Shown: in pieces, positions 46,538 through 55,402 of the stretch | How positions within the stretch are numbered: position 1 is the first letter of the stretch | Layout: each line of letters opens with the position of its first letter | Assembly: GCA_050251035.1 (NCBI GenBank) | Contig: JBFWNN010000008.1 | Location: forward strand, 1-64,000 | Origin: Taklimakanibacter sp050251035 | Lineage (GTDB): Bacteria; Pseudomonadota; Alphaproteobacteria; Rhizobiales; Aestuariivirgaceae | Length of the DNA stretch: 64,000 nucleotides | Direction: 5' to 3' | Made by a program: the position numbers and the translations under genes | The notes under the pieces: model-generated | The model's input: only the letters and a program-made list of their open reading frames with translations | Told to the model about the DNA's origin: nothing | The model's database searches: none

Positions 46538-47718
46538 GCGCGTATCCGCTTCCTGAGGCGCGCGGCCGGCTGGCGCTCTTTCCCGAAGCCGAGTTCACGG
46601 CACGTGCCGAGCGGGCGCGTCAAGTGATGGCCACGGCCGGCATCGACGCGCTGTGGCTCACCAGCGAAACCAATCATGTCTATTTCAGCGGCCTCAACAC
46701 GCCGTCCTTCGTGACACGGGCGCGGCCGATCACCATGATCCTGCCGGCGAGCGGCGAGCCGGTGGTCATCGTCTCGCGCAATCAGGAAGGCCAGGCGCGT
46801 GCCGCTTCCTTTGTGCCCGATATCCGCATCCATACCGGGCTCGAAAGCGAGGCGCTCGCGGTCACCGCCGACGTCTTGCGCGAGCGCGGGCTCGCAGCGG
46901 CGCGCATCGGCTGCGAGCTCGGCGAGGAGCAACGGCTGGGCTTGAGCTATCTCGGCTTCGAGACGCTCAGAGCGCGCCTGCCGCAAGCCCATTGGGTGGA
47001 TGCAGCAGCGGTCCTGTGGCAGGTCCGTTCGATCAAATCCGAGCGCGAGATCGCCTATCTGCGTGAGATCGGCGGCATCACCGGACGCGCTTATGAGCAC
47101 ATGCTCGCGGCGGCGCGGCCCGGCATCCGCGAGAGCGAGGTGCATGCCGCGCTGGTCGCCTCGCTGGTCGCGCAAGGCGCCGACAGCCCGCGCTATGGCG
47201 CCATTCATTCGGGCCCCGGCAATTACCGGCGGATCGGCGGGCCGACCGACCGGCGGCTCGCGCCGGGCGACCTGCTGTGGGCCGACACCGGCGTCTCGCG
47301 CAAAGGATACTGGGCGGACTACACGCGCACTCTGTCCATCGGCCGGCCGAGCCAGGAGCATCAACGCCTTTACGCGGTCGCTCATGAAGCCTGCCAGGCC
47401 ATGCTCGCCGCCGTACGCCCGGGCCTGCCCATTGCCGAGCTGATGCGGGTCTGCCGGCGCATCTTCGCGCGCGAGGGTCTCGAGCTCGGTGCCGCGACGC
47501 GCGTCGGCCACGGCATCGGCGCCGATCTGGCGGAGCCGCCCTCGGTCGTCGACGCGAACGAGACGCCTCTTGCGGTCGGGATGACACTCGCCATAGAGCC
47601 GGCGGTGGCGCGCGATGACGGCTTCCTCGGCGTCGAGGAGAATTTCGTCGTGACGGCGAAGGGGGCCGATCTGCTCTCGGCCGCGTCCCCGGCGTCACTG
47701 CCGTGGATCGACGCTTGA
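46534..47718 (+). CDS. M24-family (Xaa-Pro peptidase/creatinase-like) hydrolase
   Basis: A 394-aa protein with the creatinase N-terminal domain and the pita-bread catalytic domain. The metal ligands appear complete: Asp pair in WADTGVSRKGYWADYTRT, His in VGHGIGAD, Glu in LAIEPAVA and Glu in GVEENF. Besides proline peptidases, the family includes ectoine hydrolase and related amidine or amide hydrolases. In a six-gene enzyme operon with an amino-acid importer, a small-molecule amide bond is the more likely target (inference). Last gene of the operon. Confidence 0.87.
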   Translation: MSAYPLPEARGRLALFPEAEFTARAERARQVMATAGIDALWLTSETNHVYFSGLNTPSFVTRARPITMILPASGEPVVIVSRNQEGQARAASFVPDIRIHTGLESEALAVTADVLRERGLAAARIGCELGEEQRLGLSYLGFETLRARLPQAHWVDAAAVLWQVRSIKSEREIAYLREIGGITGRAYEHMLAAARPGIRESEVHAALVASLVAQGADSPRYGAIHSGPGNYRRIGGPTDRRLAPGDLLWADTGVSRKGYWADYTRTLSIGRPSQEHQRLYAVAHEACQAMLAAVRPGLPIAELMRVCRRIFAREGLELGAATRVGHGIGADLAEPPSVVDANETPLAVGMTLAIEPAVARDDGFLGVEENFVVTAKGADLLSAASPASLPWIDA

Positions 47719-47736
47719 TGCGAAGGCGGCTTTTCC

Positions 47737-48888
47737 TCAAGCCGGACCCGATGTCGTCGCCGCGAGGATAGGCAGAGCGGATGCGCCGAGCGCCGCGCTC
47801 CTTTCGCCGAGCGTGCTCAGGCGCAGGCGGTCCTGGCCGAAATCCTGGCGCACCGAGGGCCTGAGCGCGCGCAAATGGCCGGCGAGCGCTTCGAGCACCG
47901 CGACGGGGGCGGCGCCGCCCAGGATGATGCGCTGCGGATCGAACAGGTTCTCGATGGTGGTGAGGCCGGTCGACAGGGCCTCGGCGGCGCGCCTGATCCA
48001 GTCGGCGCGCGCCTCGTCGGCATCTTTCCCCTCGGCTTCGGCCCGCGCGAGATCGCGGCGCATGGCGCTCAATGAAAGATATTCGCCAAGGCAGCCGCGG
48101 TTGCCGCAATAGCAGCGCGGCCCCTGCGGGTCGATGATGGCATGGCCGAACTCGCCGGCATTGCCGCGATTGCCGCGATAGGGCTCGCCCCGGATGACGA
48201 TGCCGCCGCCGACACCTTCGCCGACGAACACATAGAAGAAGTCGTTGAGGCTCAGCGCCTCGCCATAGAGTTTTTCGCCCAGGGCCGCCGCCGTTGCATC
48301 ATTCTCGAGCAGCACGTCGGTGCCTATCTTCTCGGCCAGCGCCTCGGCGATGGCCCGGCTCTGCAAGGACGGCACCGCGCCCGGCGTCGGCACGCCCGGC
48401 CAGGTGACGTCGAAGGGGCCGGGCGTCACCAGGCCCAGGCCCAGACACCGCTCGGCGCCGTGGCGCCCGGCGAAATCGGCATAGATGTCGCCCAGAAAGT
48501 CGAGCCAGTCGCCTTGCGCCGGAGCGGGGCCTTCGCGGGTCTCGATGATGTCGCCGCCGAGATCGGCGGCCGCCGCATGGAAATGGCGAGAATCAATGCG
48601 GATGCCGAGCGCATAGCCGCCGTCCTTGGCGATCTCGATCTCGATCGGCGGCTGGCCGCGCTTCGCCTTGCGCCGGCCGGCCTCGCGCACCAGCCCCGCG
48701 CCGATGAGATCATCGACGATGTTGGCGATCGCCTGGGGGGTGAGGCCGGTGGCGCGGGCAAGCTCGGCGCGCGACAGGCTTCCCTCAAGGCGCAAGGCAT
48801 GCAGCAGGACACGGCGGTTGTGATGGCGCACGCGGCTGGCGGAATTGGCGGTGAAACCGGGGCGAGGGCTGGGGACTCCATCAGGCAT
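47737..48888 (-). CDS. ROK-family transcriptional regulator
   Basis: A 383-aa repressor. The N-terminal winged helix (about 18-75) includes LSRAELARATGLTPQAIANIVDDLIGAGLV. The sugar-kinase-like domain has FVGEGVGGGIVIRG, GNAGEFGHAII and the zinc motif CYCGNRGCLGEYLS. It is divergent from the sugar importer operon and ends close to the convergent M24 gene. It probably represses the importer in the absence of a sugar ligand. Confidence 0.92.
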   Translation of the reverse strand: MPDGVPSPRPGFTANSASRVRHHNRRVLLHALRLEGSLSRAELARATGLTPQAIANIVDDLIGAGLVREAGRRKAKRGQPPIEIEIAKDGGYALGIRIDSRHFHAAAADLGGDIIETREGPAPAQGDWLDFLGDIYADFAGRHGAERCLGLGLVTPGPFDVTWPGVPTPGAVPSLQSRAIAEALAEKIGTDVLLENDATAAALGEKLYGEALSLNDFFYVFVGEGVGGGIVIRGEPYRGNRGNAGEFGHAIIDPQGPRCYCGNRGCLGEYLSLSAMRRDLARAEAEGKDADEARADWIRRAAEALSTGLTTIENLFDPQRIILGGAAPVAVLEALAGHLRALRPSVRQDFGQDRLRLSTLGERSAALGASALPILAATTSGPA

Positions 48889-48932
48889 GGCCTCAGCTTA
48901 CGCGATTAAAGTAAAACAATGAAATTGATTTA

Positions 48933-48961
48933 TTGACTCGTCAAAGCGCTTTTCCTACTCT
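48933..48961 (+). promoter_or_regulatory. Promoter and inverted repeat between ROK gene and importer
   Basis: TTGACT (48933-48938) and TACTCT (48956-48961) are 17 bases apart, a plausible sigma-70 promoter for the gene at 48982. The -35 overlaps the inverted repeat TTGAC-TC-GTCAA (48933-48944), a likely operator for the ROK regulator. The surrounding DNA is markedly AT-rich. Confidence 0.5.
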
Positions 48962-48981
48962 TTATTGTGTGGGAGGGAGCG

Positions 48982-49746
48982 ATGACGGACGGCGCGCTGG
49001 TCGATCTGATCGGCATAACCAAGAATTTCGGGGGTGTCCGGGCGCTGAAGGGCGTCGATCTCACCATCCAGCGCGGCGAGGTCGTGGCCCTCGTCGGCCA
49101 CAATGGCGCCGGCAAGTCGGTGCTGGCGCAGATCCTGTCCGGCGTCTTTCCGCCGAGCGCGGGCGCGATCAAAGTCAATGGCGCGCCGGTCGCTTTCGCG
49201 TCGCCCAGCGATGCCCGCCGCCATGCCATCGAGACGATCTATCAGACGCTGGCGCTTGCCGACAATCTCGACGCGCCGGCGAATTTCTTTCTCGGGCGCG
49301 AACTGCGCACGCGGCTGGGCTTCCTCGACAAGAAGGCCATGGCGCGTGAAGCGGCGCAGGCGATCCGGGATCTCAATCCCAATTTCACCGATATCGAGCG
49401 TCCGGTGCGCCAGATGTCGGGCGGCCAGCGCCAGGCCATCGCCATCGCGCGCGCTATCCACTTCAAGGTCCGGCTCCTGATCATGGACGAGCCGACCGCG
49501 GCCCTGGGGCCGCATGAGACGGCGCAGGTCGGCACGCTGATCCGCCGCCTGCGCGACCAGGGCATCGGCATCCTGCTCATCAGCCATGATGTGCGCGACG
49601 TCCTTCGCATCGCCGACCGCATCGTCGTCCTCAAGAACGGCGAGATCGCCGGCTCCCTCCGCGCCAGGGACACGCATGAGGACGAGGTCGTCGACATGAT
49701 CATCCGCGGCCGCAAGCTCTTGCCCGAGAGCGGCGCCTCGCCATGA
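48982..49746 (+). CDS. Sugar ABC transporter ATPase, single domain
   Basis: A 254-aa ATPase of the FrcA type: one nucleotide-binding domain where RbsA has two. Walker A is GHNGAGKSV, with Val in the last position instead of Thr. The signature is MSGGQRQAIAIARAI, Walker B LLIMDEPTAALGP and the H-loop LLISHDVRDVL. GGGAGGGAG precedes the ATG. It must act as a homodimer with the two permeases that follow. Confidence 0.9.
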   Translation: MTDGALVDLIGITKNFGGVRALKGVDLTIQRGEVVALVGHNGAGKSVLAQILSGVFPPSAGAIKVNGAPVAFASPSDARRHAIETIYQTLALADNLDAPANFFLGRELRTRLGFLDKKAMAREAAQAIRDLNPNFTDIERPVRQMSGGQRQAIAIARAIHFKVRLLIMDEPTAALGPHETAQVGTLIRRLRDQGIGILLISHDVRDVLRIADRIVVLKNGEIAGSLRARDTHEDEVVDMIIRGRKLLPESGASP

Positions 49747-50705
49747 GCGGCAGCGTCGCCCAGCGTCTGCCTGTCCGTCTGATCACGCCGATCTGGCCAG
49801 TGCTCCTTGTTCTGGTCGCCGCCGCGTCCCTGTGGTCGGGACCGTTCCTCACGCCGGCCAATCTCGCCGCGGTGCTGCAGCAGGGCGTCATCACCGGCAT
49901 CGTGGCGCTCGGCATGACCATTGTGCTCATCGGCGGCGAATTCGACCTGTCGACCGGCGCCACGGTGATGATGGCGGCGGTCATGGCGCTGCTGCTCGAT
50001 CCGTCCGGCGGGACGGGCACGCTCGCGGCGATCGTGTTGCCGGTGCTGGCAGGCGCCGCGATCGGCGTCGTCAATGGCCTCGCGGTCTATCGCGCCGGCG
50101 CGAATTCGATCGTCGCCACCATAGGCATGCAGTTCCTGGTGGTGGGCGCGGTGCTGGCGCTGGTCAGGGGCCAGCATGTGCGCGCCGACGCCATCGATCC
50201 CGTCTTCACCGCGCTCACCACCGCGCGGCTCTTCGGCGTGCCCTTCTCCGTCCATATCTTCGCGGCCCTCGTCATCATCCTCGCCATCGTGATGAGCAAG
50301 ACGGTCTTTGGGCGGCATGTCTATGCGCTGGGCGGCGACCGGGAGGCCGCGCGCCGCGCCGGCATCGCCGTGACGCGCACCGGCGTCGCCACTTACACGA
50401 TATCGGGCATGCTGGCGGCGCTCGCCGGCGTGCTCATCGCCTCGCTGGTCGGCCATGTCGATCCGACCGCGATCCGCGGCTATGAGTTTCCTGCCCTCAC
50501 CGCCGCCGTGCTCGGCGGCACCAGCCTCACCGGCGGCATAGGACGGCCGGCCGACACCGCGGCGGCGATCCTGGTCTTGGCCGTCATCACCAATGTGATG
50601 ACGATCAACAACTACCAATATCCGGCGCAGCTCCTCGTCCAGGGCGTGGTGCTGACGGCGGCCGTCGCCTTCTATTCCTGGCAGCGGGCGAGGAGCGGAG
50701 CATGA
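49743..50705 (+). CDS. Ribose-type sugar ABC permease 1
   Basis: A 320-aa RbsC-like permease. IVALGMTIVLIGGEFDLSTGATVMM is the family signature near 55-80. The C-terminal GGTSLTGGIGRPADT loop is also typical. It overlaps the ATPase gene and the second permease by four bases each. Two different permeases in one operon suggest a heterodimeric pore. Confidence 0.9.
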   Translation: MSGSVAQRLPVRLITPIWPVLLVLVAAASLWSGPFLTPANLAAVLQQGVITGIVALGMTIVLIGGEFDLSTGATVMMAAVMALLLDPSGGTGTLAAIVLPVLAGAAIGVVNGLAVYRAGANSIVATIGMQFLVVGAVLALVRGQHVRADAIDPVFTALTTARLFGVPFSVHIFAALVIILAIVMSKTVFGRHVYALGGDREAARRAGIAVTRTGVATYTISGMLAALAGVLIASLVGHVDPTAIRGYEFPALTAAVLGGTSLTGGIGRPADTAAAILVLAVITNVMTINNYQYPAQLLVQGVVLTAAVAFYSWQRARSGA

Positions 50706-51631
50706 GGCGCGACCTGTCGCCCGTCCTGCTGCGGCTCTTCGTCAAGCCGCCGCTGATCCCGCTTCTCATCCTGGCGAGCTTCGTCGAGGGCTTCTGGTCG
50801 ATGGGCAATCTGCGCACGCTCGCCGAATCGATCTCGACCGACGGGATCATCGTTGCCGGCATGACCATCGTGATGATCGCCGGCGGCTTCGACCTCTCGG
50901 TCGGCGCGGTGATGGCGATGGGCGGCGTCGCCGCCGTGGTGCTGCTGCCTTATGGGCTCGTGCCCGCGGCTCTCGGCGCCGCCGTCATGGGCTCGATCAG
51001 CGGCTGCTTGAGTGGAACGCTGGTGACACGGCTCAGGATCAATCCGTTCATCGCTACGCTGGCCGTGATGGTCATGGTGCGGGGCGCCACGCTCGCTTAC
51101 ACCGACACGCGCCCGGTCGTCAGCCTCGACGACACCTTCCTGGCGCTGGGTCAGGGCCGGCCCCTGCCGCATGCCTTCATGATCATGATCGCGATCATGA
51201 TCCTGGCGCATGTGCTGCTTTATCACCGACCCTGGGGCCGCCATGTCTATGCGCTGGGTGCCGATGAGCGCGCGGCGCGCATGTCGGGCCTTTCCGTCAA
51301 CCGCCTCAAGATCGAATGCTACGTGCTGTCGGGCGTGCTTGCCGGCGTCGCGGGGCTTCTGCTCGCGGCGCGGCTGGGCACCGGCTCGCCGATCATCGGC
51401 GAGATGACGCCGCTCACCGCGGCGGCGGCGGCGCTCATCGGCGGCGCTTCCTTGCGCGGAGGCGAGGGCTCGATCCTCGGCGCGCTCGCCGGGCTCCTGT
51501 TCGTCGGATGCCTGATCAACGTCATGAATCTTCTGGGTGTGCCCTCCTACTACCAGCGCATGACCATCGGCGCCTTGCTGTTCGCCCTGGTCGTGGCGGA
51601 GGGCCTACTCGTGCGCTCGCGGCCGCGTTGA
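50702..51631 (+). CDS. Ribose-type sugar ABC permease 2
   Basis: A 309-aa second permease. IVAGMTIVMIAGGFDLSVGAVMAMGG is the signature and IGGASLRGGEGSILGALAG the C-terminal loop. It shares the fold with permease 1 but differs clearly in sequence. It is separated by 64 bases from the binding-protein gene. Confidence 0.9.
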   Translation: MRRDLSPVLLRLFVKPPLIPLLILASFVEGFWSMGNLRTLAESISTDGIIVAGMTIVMIAGGFDLSVGAVMAMGGVAAVVLLPYGLVPAALGAAVMGSISGCLSGTLVTRLRINPFIATLAVMVMVRGATLAYTDTRPVVSLDDTFLALGQGRPLPHAFMIMIAIMILAHVLLYHRPWGRHVYALGADERAARMSGLSVNRLKIECYVLSGVLAGVAGLLLAARLGTGSPIIGEMTPLTAAAAALIGGASLRGGEGSILGALAGLLFVGCLINVMNLLGVPSYYQRMTIGALLFALVVAEGLLVRSRPR

Positions 51632-51695
51632 AGAAGAGAAGCCGCCGGGGCCGGCGTTCCGGCCAGTGAAGTCAAAAAGTGTGGAGGAAAGTGTG

Positions 51696-52649
51696 ATGTC
51701 TGTACTGAAATCTCTCAAAGGCGCCGCGCTCGCGGCGCTCGCTCTGGGGCTGATGGCCGCATCGAACGCCCATGCAGCCGATAAGATCGTGATCGGCCAT
51801 TCGCAGCCCAATCTCGGCTGGCCTTATATCGCCGCCGTCACCAATGCGCTCGAAGCCAATGCCAAGAGCACCGAAAGCGTCGAAGTGGTGACGCTCAGCG
51901 CCGATGGCGACATCGCCAAGCAGAGCAGCGATATCGCGACGCTGGTCAACCGCAAGGTGAATGTGCTGCTCGTCACCTCGCTCGACGGCAATGCCGTCGT
52001 TCCGGCGCTCAAGCAGGCGCATGACGCCGGCATCCCGATCCTCGCGGTGTCGAACGAGCCGTCCGAGCCCGGCCAGGCGCTGCTCGCCGGCTATTCCGGA
52101 CCGGACGACTATGTGCAGGGCGTGATCGCGGCCGAACTGCTGCACGAGGCCCTGGGCGGCGAAGGCTCGATCGCCGTCATCGAAGGTTCGCCCGGCCAAA
52201 GCACGACGCTGCTGCGCACGCAGGGTCTCAAGGACGGTCTCGCCAAGCTCAATTCCAAGATCGCCATTATCGGCGCGCAGACGGCGGACTGGAATCCGGT
52301 CAAGGCCAAGGACGTGGCGCAAGCCTTCCTCACCGCCCATGGCGACACGCTCAAGGGCGTGTTCGCGCAGGATGACAACACCGGTGCGGCGGCGGCGGAA
52401 GTCTTCAAGGCGGCTGGACGGTCCGACATCAAGGTCGTCGGCACCGGCGGCACGATCAACGGGCTGAAGGCGATCCGCGAAGGCCTGATGTATGGCACGA
52501 TGGACCAGTCGCCGACCACCGATGCGAAGCAGGCGCTCGATTTCGCGCTCAAGCTCGCCAAGGGCGAGGCTCTGCCCGAGAAGCGCAACATCATCCCGAT
52601 GCCCAAGATCACCAGCGCCAATGTGAACGACTTCAAAGGCGAATGGTGA
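51696..52649 (+). CDS. Periplasmic sugar-binding protein
   Basis: A 317-aa ribose-type binding protein with a signal peptide (about 1-27, ending NAHA). KIVIGHSQPNLGWPYIAAV opens lobe 1. The hinge region IPILAVSNEPSEPG and the block VFAQDDNTGAAAAEVFKAAG follow family form. GTGGAGGAAAG precedes the ATG; a longer frame adds an unlikely ten-residue start. A GC-rich hairpin follows it. Confidence 0.9.
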   Translation: MSVLKSLKGAALAALALGLMAASNAHAADKIVIGHSQPNLGWPYIAAVTNALEANAKSTESVEVVTLSADGDIAKQSSDIATLVNRKVNVLLVTSLDGNAVVPALKQAHDAGIPILAVSNEPSEPGQALLAGYSGPDDYVQGVIAAELLHEALGGEGSIAVIEGSPGQSTTLLRTQGLKDGLAKLNSKIAIIGAQTADWNPVKAKDVAQAFLTAHGDTLKGVFAQDDNTGAAAAEVFKAAGRSDIKVVGTGGTINGLKAIREGLMYGTMDQSPTTDAKQALDFALKLAKGEALPEKRNIIPMPKITSANVNDFKGEW

Positions 52650-52665
52650 GCGTCGTCTGACAACA

Positions 52666-52688
52666 GCCGGCCGGCACGCCCGGCCGGC
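52666..52688 (+). terminator. Strong hairpin after sugar-binding protein gene
   Basis: A perfect 9-bp GC-only stem (GCCGGCCGG, loop CACGC). No T-run follows. It lies 17 bases after the stop and before the next gene in the same direction, as for the amino-acid binding protein at 40205-40228. Confidence 0.6.
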
Positions 52689-52714
52689 CCATTCCCTCTG
52701 AAAAGGTCCGTGCC

Positions 52715-53851
52715 ATGTTCGATCCGCGCGTCGGAATGAAGATCTATGACAATGTCTGGTACCTCCGGCACCGGCTCGAGCCCGAACAGGCCGCCGACAT
52801 CCTGAAGGATATGGGCGTCACCTATGTGATGGCGCAGAGCAAGCTCCTGCCGATGCAGGACACCGCGATCGAGAGCGAGGTGAGCGCCGAGGAGCGGGCG
52901 CGCTTCGCCACCCTCGACGACCGCGCCTTCCGCGACGCTCTTGCCGCGCGCGGGATCGCCTATTTCGCCAGCCTCAATATCGGATTCGATCCGAGCTTCA
53001 TCGCCGGCCATCGCGATCTCCTGCCGGTCGATCAGTTCGGCCGCCGGGAAGAGAAGACCGACTGGTATATCGGCCTGCCGCCCGATCGCGCCGCCAATAT
53101 CGCGCATAAGCTGACGCTGCTCGAGGCGGCGGCGCGCACGCTCGCGCCCGACGGCGTGCATATGGGCTTCATCCGCTGGCCGGGCTTCTGGGAGATCTGG
53201 CTGCCCGACGTGAAGCGGGCCGAGATGCCGGACTATTGTTATGGACCCGAGACGCTGACGCGCTTCCGCCAGGACACGGGCGTCGACATACCGGTGAATG
53301 ATCCGGTCAGGGCCGCGGCGATGATCGCGGCCCGCCACAAAGCGGCCTGGCGCGACTGGAAATGCGCGATGACCAATCGCGCCGTCGGAGCGATCCGCGC
53401 CGCGCTCCGCGCGATCAAGCCCGACATCAGGATAGCCATCAACACTTTGCCTTTCTTCGTCGATGATTTCGACAATGTGGCCGAGGAGGTGTTCGGCCAA
53501 AGCCCGTCGCAACTCGAGGAGGTCGCCGACGTGTTCGAGGTCATGGGCTATCACCAGATCCTGCGGCGGGGGCCGGAATGGCCGGCCGCGATCGCTGCGG
53601 ACATCAAGCGGCGCAGTGGGTCCACCACGGTCTGCACGATCCAGGGCAGCGCCCTCTATCTCGAAGGCATGCATAAGGGCCGTGGGCGTGCCGCCTGCAT
53701 AACCACCGAGGAGTTCCTCGACATCGTCGGGCGAATCGAGGCGAGCGCAGCGGACGGAGTCTGCGTCTTCACCTTCACCGACTTCCTCGCCATGCGCGAG
53801 ACCGCCGAGGGCCGGCGGCGCATCGCGCGGCTGAAGGCTTTCCGGCGGTGA
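52715..53851 (+). CDS. Conserved protein of unknown function, possible TIM-barrel glycosidase
   Basis: A 378-aa cytoplasmic protein, not recognised. It has alternating helix and strand segments like a (beta/alpha)8 barrel. GVHMGFIRWPGFWEIWLPDV and IRIAINTLPFFVDDFDNVAEE look like strand-loop ends with acidic and aromatic residues. FEVMGYHQILRRGPEWPAAI and DGVCVFTFTDFLAM also fit sugar-processing barrels. It closes the ROK-regulated sugar importer operon, so a role on the imported sugar or glycoside is likely. No catalytic pair can be named safely. Confidence 0.72.
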   Translation: MFDPRVGMKIYDNVWYLRHRLEPEQAADILKDMGVTYVMAQSKLLPMQDTAIESEVSAEERARFATLDDRAFRDALAARGIAYFASLNIGFDPSFIAGHRDLLPVDQFGRREEKTDWYIGLPPDRAANIAHKLTLLEAAARTLAPDGVHMGFIRWPGFWEIWLPDVKRAEMPDYCYGPETLTRFRQDTGVDIPVNDPVRAAAMIAARHKAAWRDWKCAMTNRAVGAIRAALRAIKPDIRIAINTLPFFVDDFDNVAEEVFGQSPSQLEEVADVFEVMGYHQILRRGPEWPAAIAADIKRRSGSTTVCTIQGSALYLEGMHKGRGRAACITTEEFLDIVGRIEASAADGVCVFTFTDFLAMRETAEGRRRIARLKAFRR

Positions 53852-53921
53852 TCGCAAGCGCGGAGAGGATGGTGTACCATCGCCGTGTGTCTGATCACCC
53901 CTGACGATGGAGGATCGCTGA

Positions 53922-54278
53922 ATGCCCGCACAGCATAATGACCGGCAGATCGACTATGTCGAATTCAACGTGAAGGACATCGCGCGGTCGCGGGCCTTCT
54001 ACGGCGCGGCCTTCGATTGGACGTTCAAGGATTACGGGCCCGACTATTGCGAGTTCGGGGACGGCCGCCTGACCGGAGGCTTCACCACGCTGGCACCACC
54101 GCGCCCGGACGGCGGACCGCTCGTCATCCTCTATGCCGATGATATCGAAGCGACTCTCAAGCGTGTCGAGAAAGCAGGCGGCGGCATCGTCAAGCCGATC
54201 TTCACGTTTCCAGGCGGCCGGCGCTTCCATTTCACGGATCCGGACGGCTATGAGCTCGCCGTCTGGTCGGCGAAATAG
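53922..54278 (+). CDS. VOC-family protein (glyoxalase-like)
   Basis: A 118-aa vicinal oxygen chelate domain. IDYVEFNVKDIARSRAFYGAAFDWTFKDYG is the usual opening of the beta-alpha-beta-beta-beta unit. GGRRFHFTDPDGYELAVW closes the second unit. The first metal His position is occupied by Glu (YVEFNV), so classic metal binding is doubtful. GGAGGATCG lies before the ATG. Function unknown; such proteins are common stress or resistance enzymes. Confidence 0.85.
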   Translation: MPAQHNDRQIDYVEFNVKDIARSRAFYGAAFDWTFKDYGPDYCEFGDGRLTGGFTTLAPPRPDGGPLVILYADDIEATLKRVEKAGGGIVKPIFTFPGGRRFHFTDPDGYELAVWSAK

Positions 54279-54317
54279 AAAAGCCTGAGCGTGCCCGCCG
54301 GAACCGGCTGATCGCTG

Positions 54318-55001
54318 TCAGGTCGCCTCCTTTCCGTGGCGCCTGAGAAAGTCCAGGACCGAGGCGATGGCCTCGGCGCTCATGTACTTTCTTCCATTCT
54401 CGGTCGGATTGATGTCGTCTTGCGCGGCTTGCTCATAAACCGGCACGAGCGCGTCTATTCGATCCGTCAGCTTGTCGAGCCGATCGGCGATTTCCGGCAG
54501 CGCTGCTTCGAGCTTCCCTCCATCGCGATCGATCACTGCCGCGACATCGAAGACATCTCGAATCTTGAATGTCGATGGCCGGTGAAACATCTTCTTGATC
54601 GCGGTCTCCCACGGCGTGTCGATCAGGATCGTTCGCCCTTCGAACGACCATGGCTGGGTTGGCAGGCGCGTGCGGCTGCTGCCGACGATGAAATCGATTT
54701 CACCGCTCTCCAGCTGCAGCTTCAGATAGTTGTCGGGAAACTCGTAGTTCCGCCCGGCGATGAGCGCCCTGACGGCGGGATTTCGGACCGGCGACAAGTC
54801 GGTGACGGTCTGTGAATGTGGAACGAAAATATCGACATCGTGACTGATCCGATGTTCGTACTGGACGGCAAGCGACGTGCCGCCGCCGAATGTCCATTCC
54901 GGCTTCTCGTCCAGCGTGTCGAGAAGTGAAAGAGTGCTACGGAGAAGGCCTTGCCAATCGGAGGTCTGCCATTTCCCTGATCCAGGCGACGTTCGCGGCA
55001 T
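54318..55001 (-). CDS. AbiEii-like nucleotidyltransferase toxin
   Basis: A 227-aa nucleotidyltransferase-fold protein of the AbiEii/AbiGii toxin group. The motif FGGGTSLAVQYEHRISHDVDIFV (38-60) carries the Gly-rich loop and the acidic pair Asp55 and Asp57. ETAIKKMFHRPSTFKIRDVFDVAAV supplies the conserved Lys and Asp of the later motif. It overlaps the upstream antitoxin-like gene by 65 bases, which supports coupled expression. Known relatives act as toxins by modifying tRNA or other nucleotides and give phage defence. A defence or stability role here is inferred. Confidence 0.85.
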   Translation of the reverse strand: MPRTSPGSGKWQTSDWQGLLRSTLSLLDTLDEKPEWTFGGGTSLAVQYEHRISHDVDIFVPHSQTVTDLSPVRNPAVRALIAGRNYEFPDNYLKLQLESGEIDFIVGSSRTRLPTQPWSFEGRTILIDTPWETAIKKMFHRPSTFKIRDVFDVAAVIDRDGGKLEAALPEIADRLDKLTDRIDALVPVYEQAAQDDINPTENGRKYMSAEAIASVLDFLRRHGKEAT

Positions 55002-55395
55002 GGCTCACTCCCCAGTTGCGGGCTGCCCTGTACAGGTCTTCGAACGTGACGACTTTAGCCAAGACGAGATCATGAAGGGCTTCCGCCGACACTTCGTCGA
55101 ACAGCGCTTCCATATGCGGGCGCCAGCGTGCCTGCGGCGCGAGCGTCGTCAAGCAATGGATGAGACTTTGGGCATCGATCGGCTGCCGGCGCGGCGCGTT
55201 GATCGTTCCCAGGACGAATTCGATTTGCCGGGCCGCGGCGCCAGCATGCTTGAACGCGGTCCTGAGCTTGCTGCCCAGCATCTTGATGTTGTCGGCAACC
55301 GCGTCCGGAACCTGGACCTCGACGCGCGTGATGCCGCGATCCGCCTTCTGGCGGATACGGTACTTCTTCACTCGGCGCGCTGCGGTGCGGTCCAT
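54937..55395 (-). CDS. Putative antitoxin paired with AbiEii-like toxin
   Basis: A 152-aa protein encoded just before the toxin, overlapping it by 65 bases. The N-terminal 40 residues are basic, and VKKYRIRQKADRGITRVEVQVPDAVADNIKMLGSKLR looks like a ribbon-helix-helix DNA-binding strand plus helices. The C-terminal part (70-152) is helical and probably binds the toxin. It does not look like the classic AbiEi winged-helix antitoxin. The ATG lies seven bases after a near-consensus -10, so the message is probably leaderless. Autoregulation through the promoter-spacer palindrome is likely. Confidence 0.72.
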   Translation of the reverse strand: MDRTAARRVKKYRIRQKADRGITRVEVQVPDAVADNIKMLGSKLRTAFKHAGAAARQIEFVLGTINAPRRQPIDAQSLIHCLTTLAPQARWRPHMEALFDEVSAEALHDLVLAKVVTFEDLYRAARNWGVSHAANVAWIREMADLRLARPSP

Positions 55396-55402
55396 GCCTG
55401 GG

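Noticed and set aside
41933..47718. A standard ectoine-degradation operon
   Set aside because: An M24 hydrolase and an ectoine-like binding protein are present, but I do not see the expected deacetylase, threonine-dehydratase-like and cyclodeaminase-like partners, and the other enzymes do not fit.
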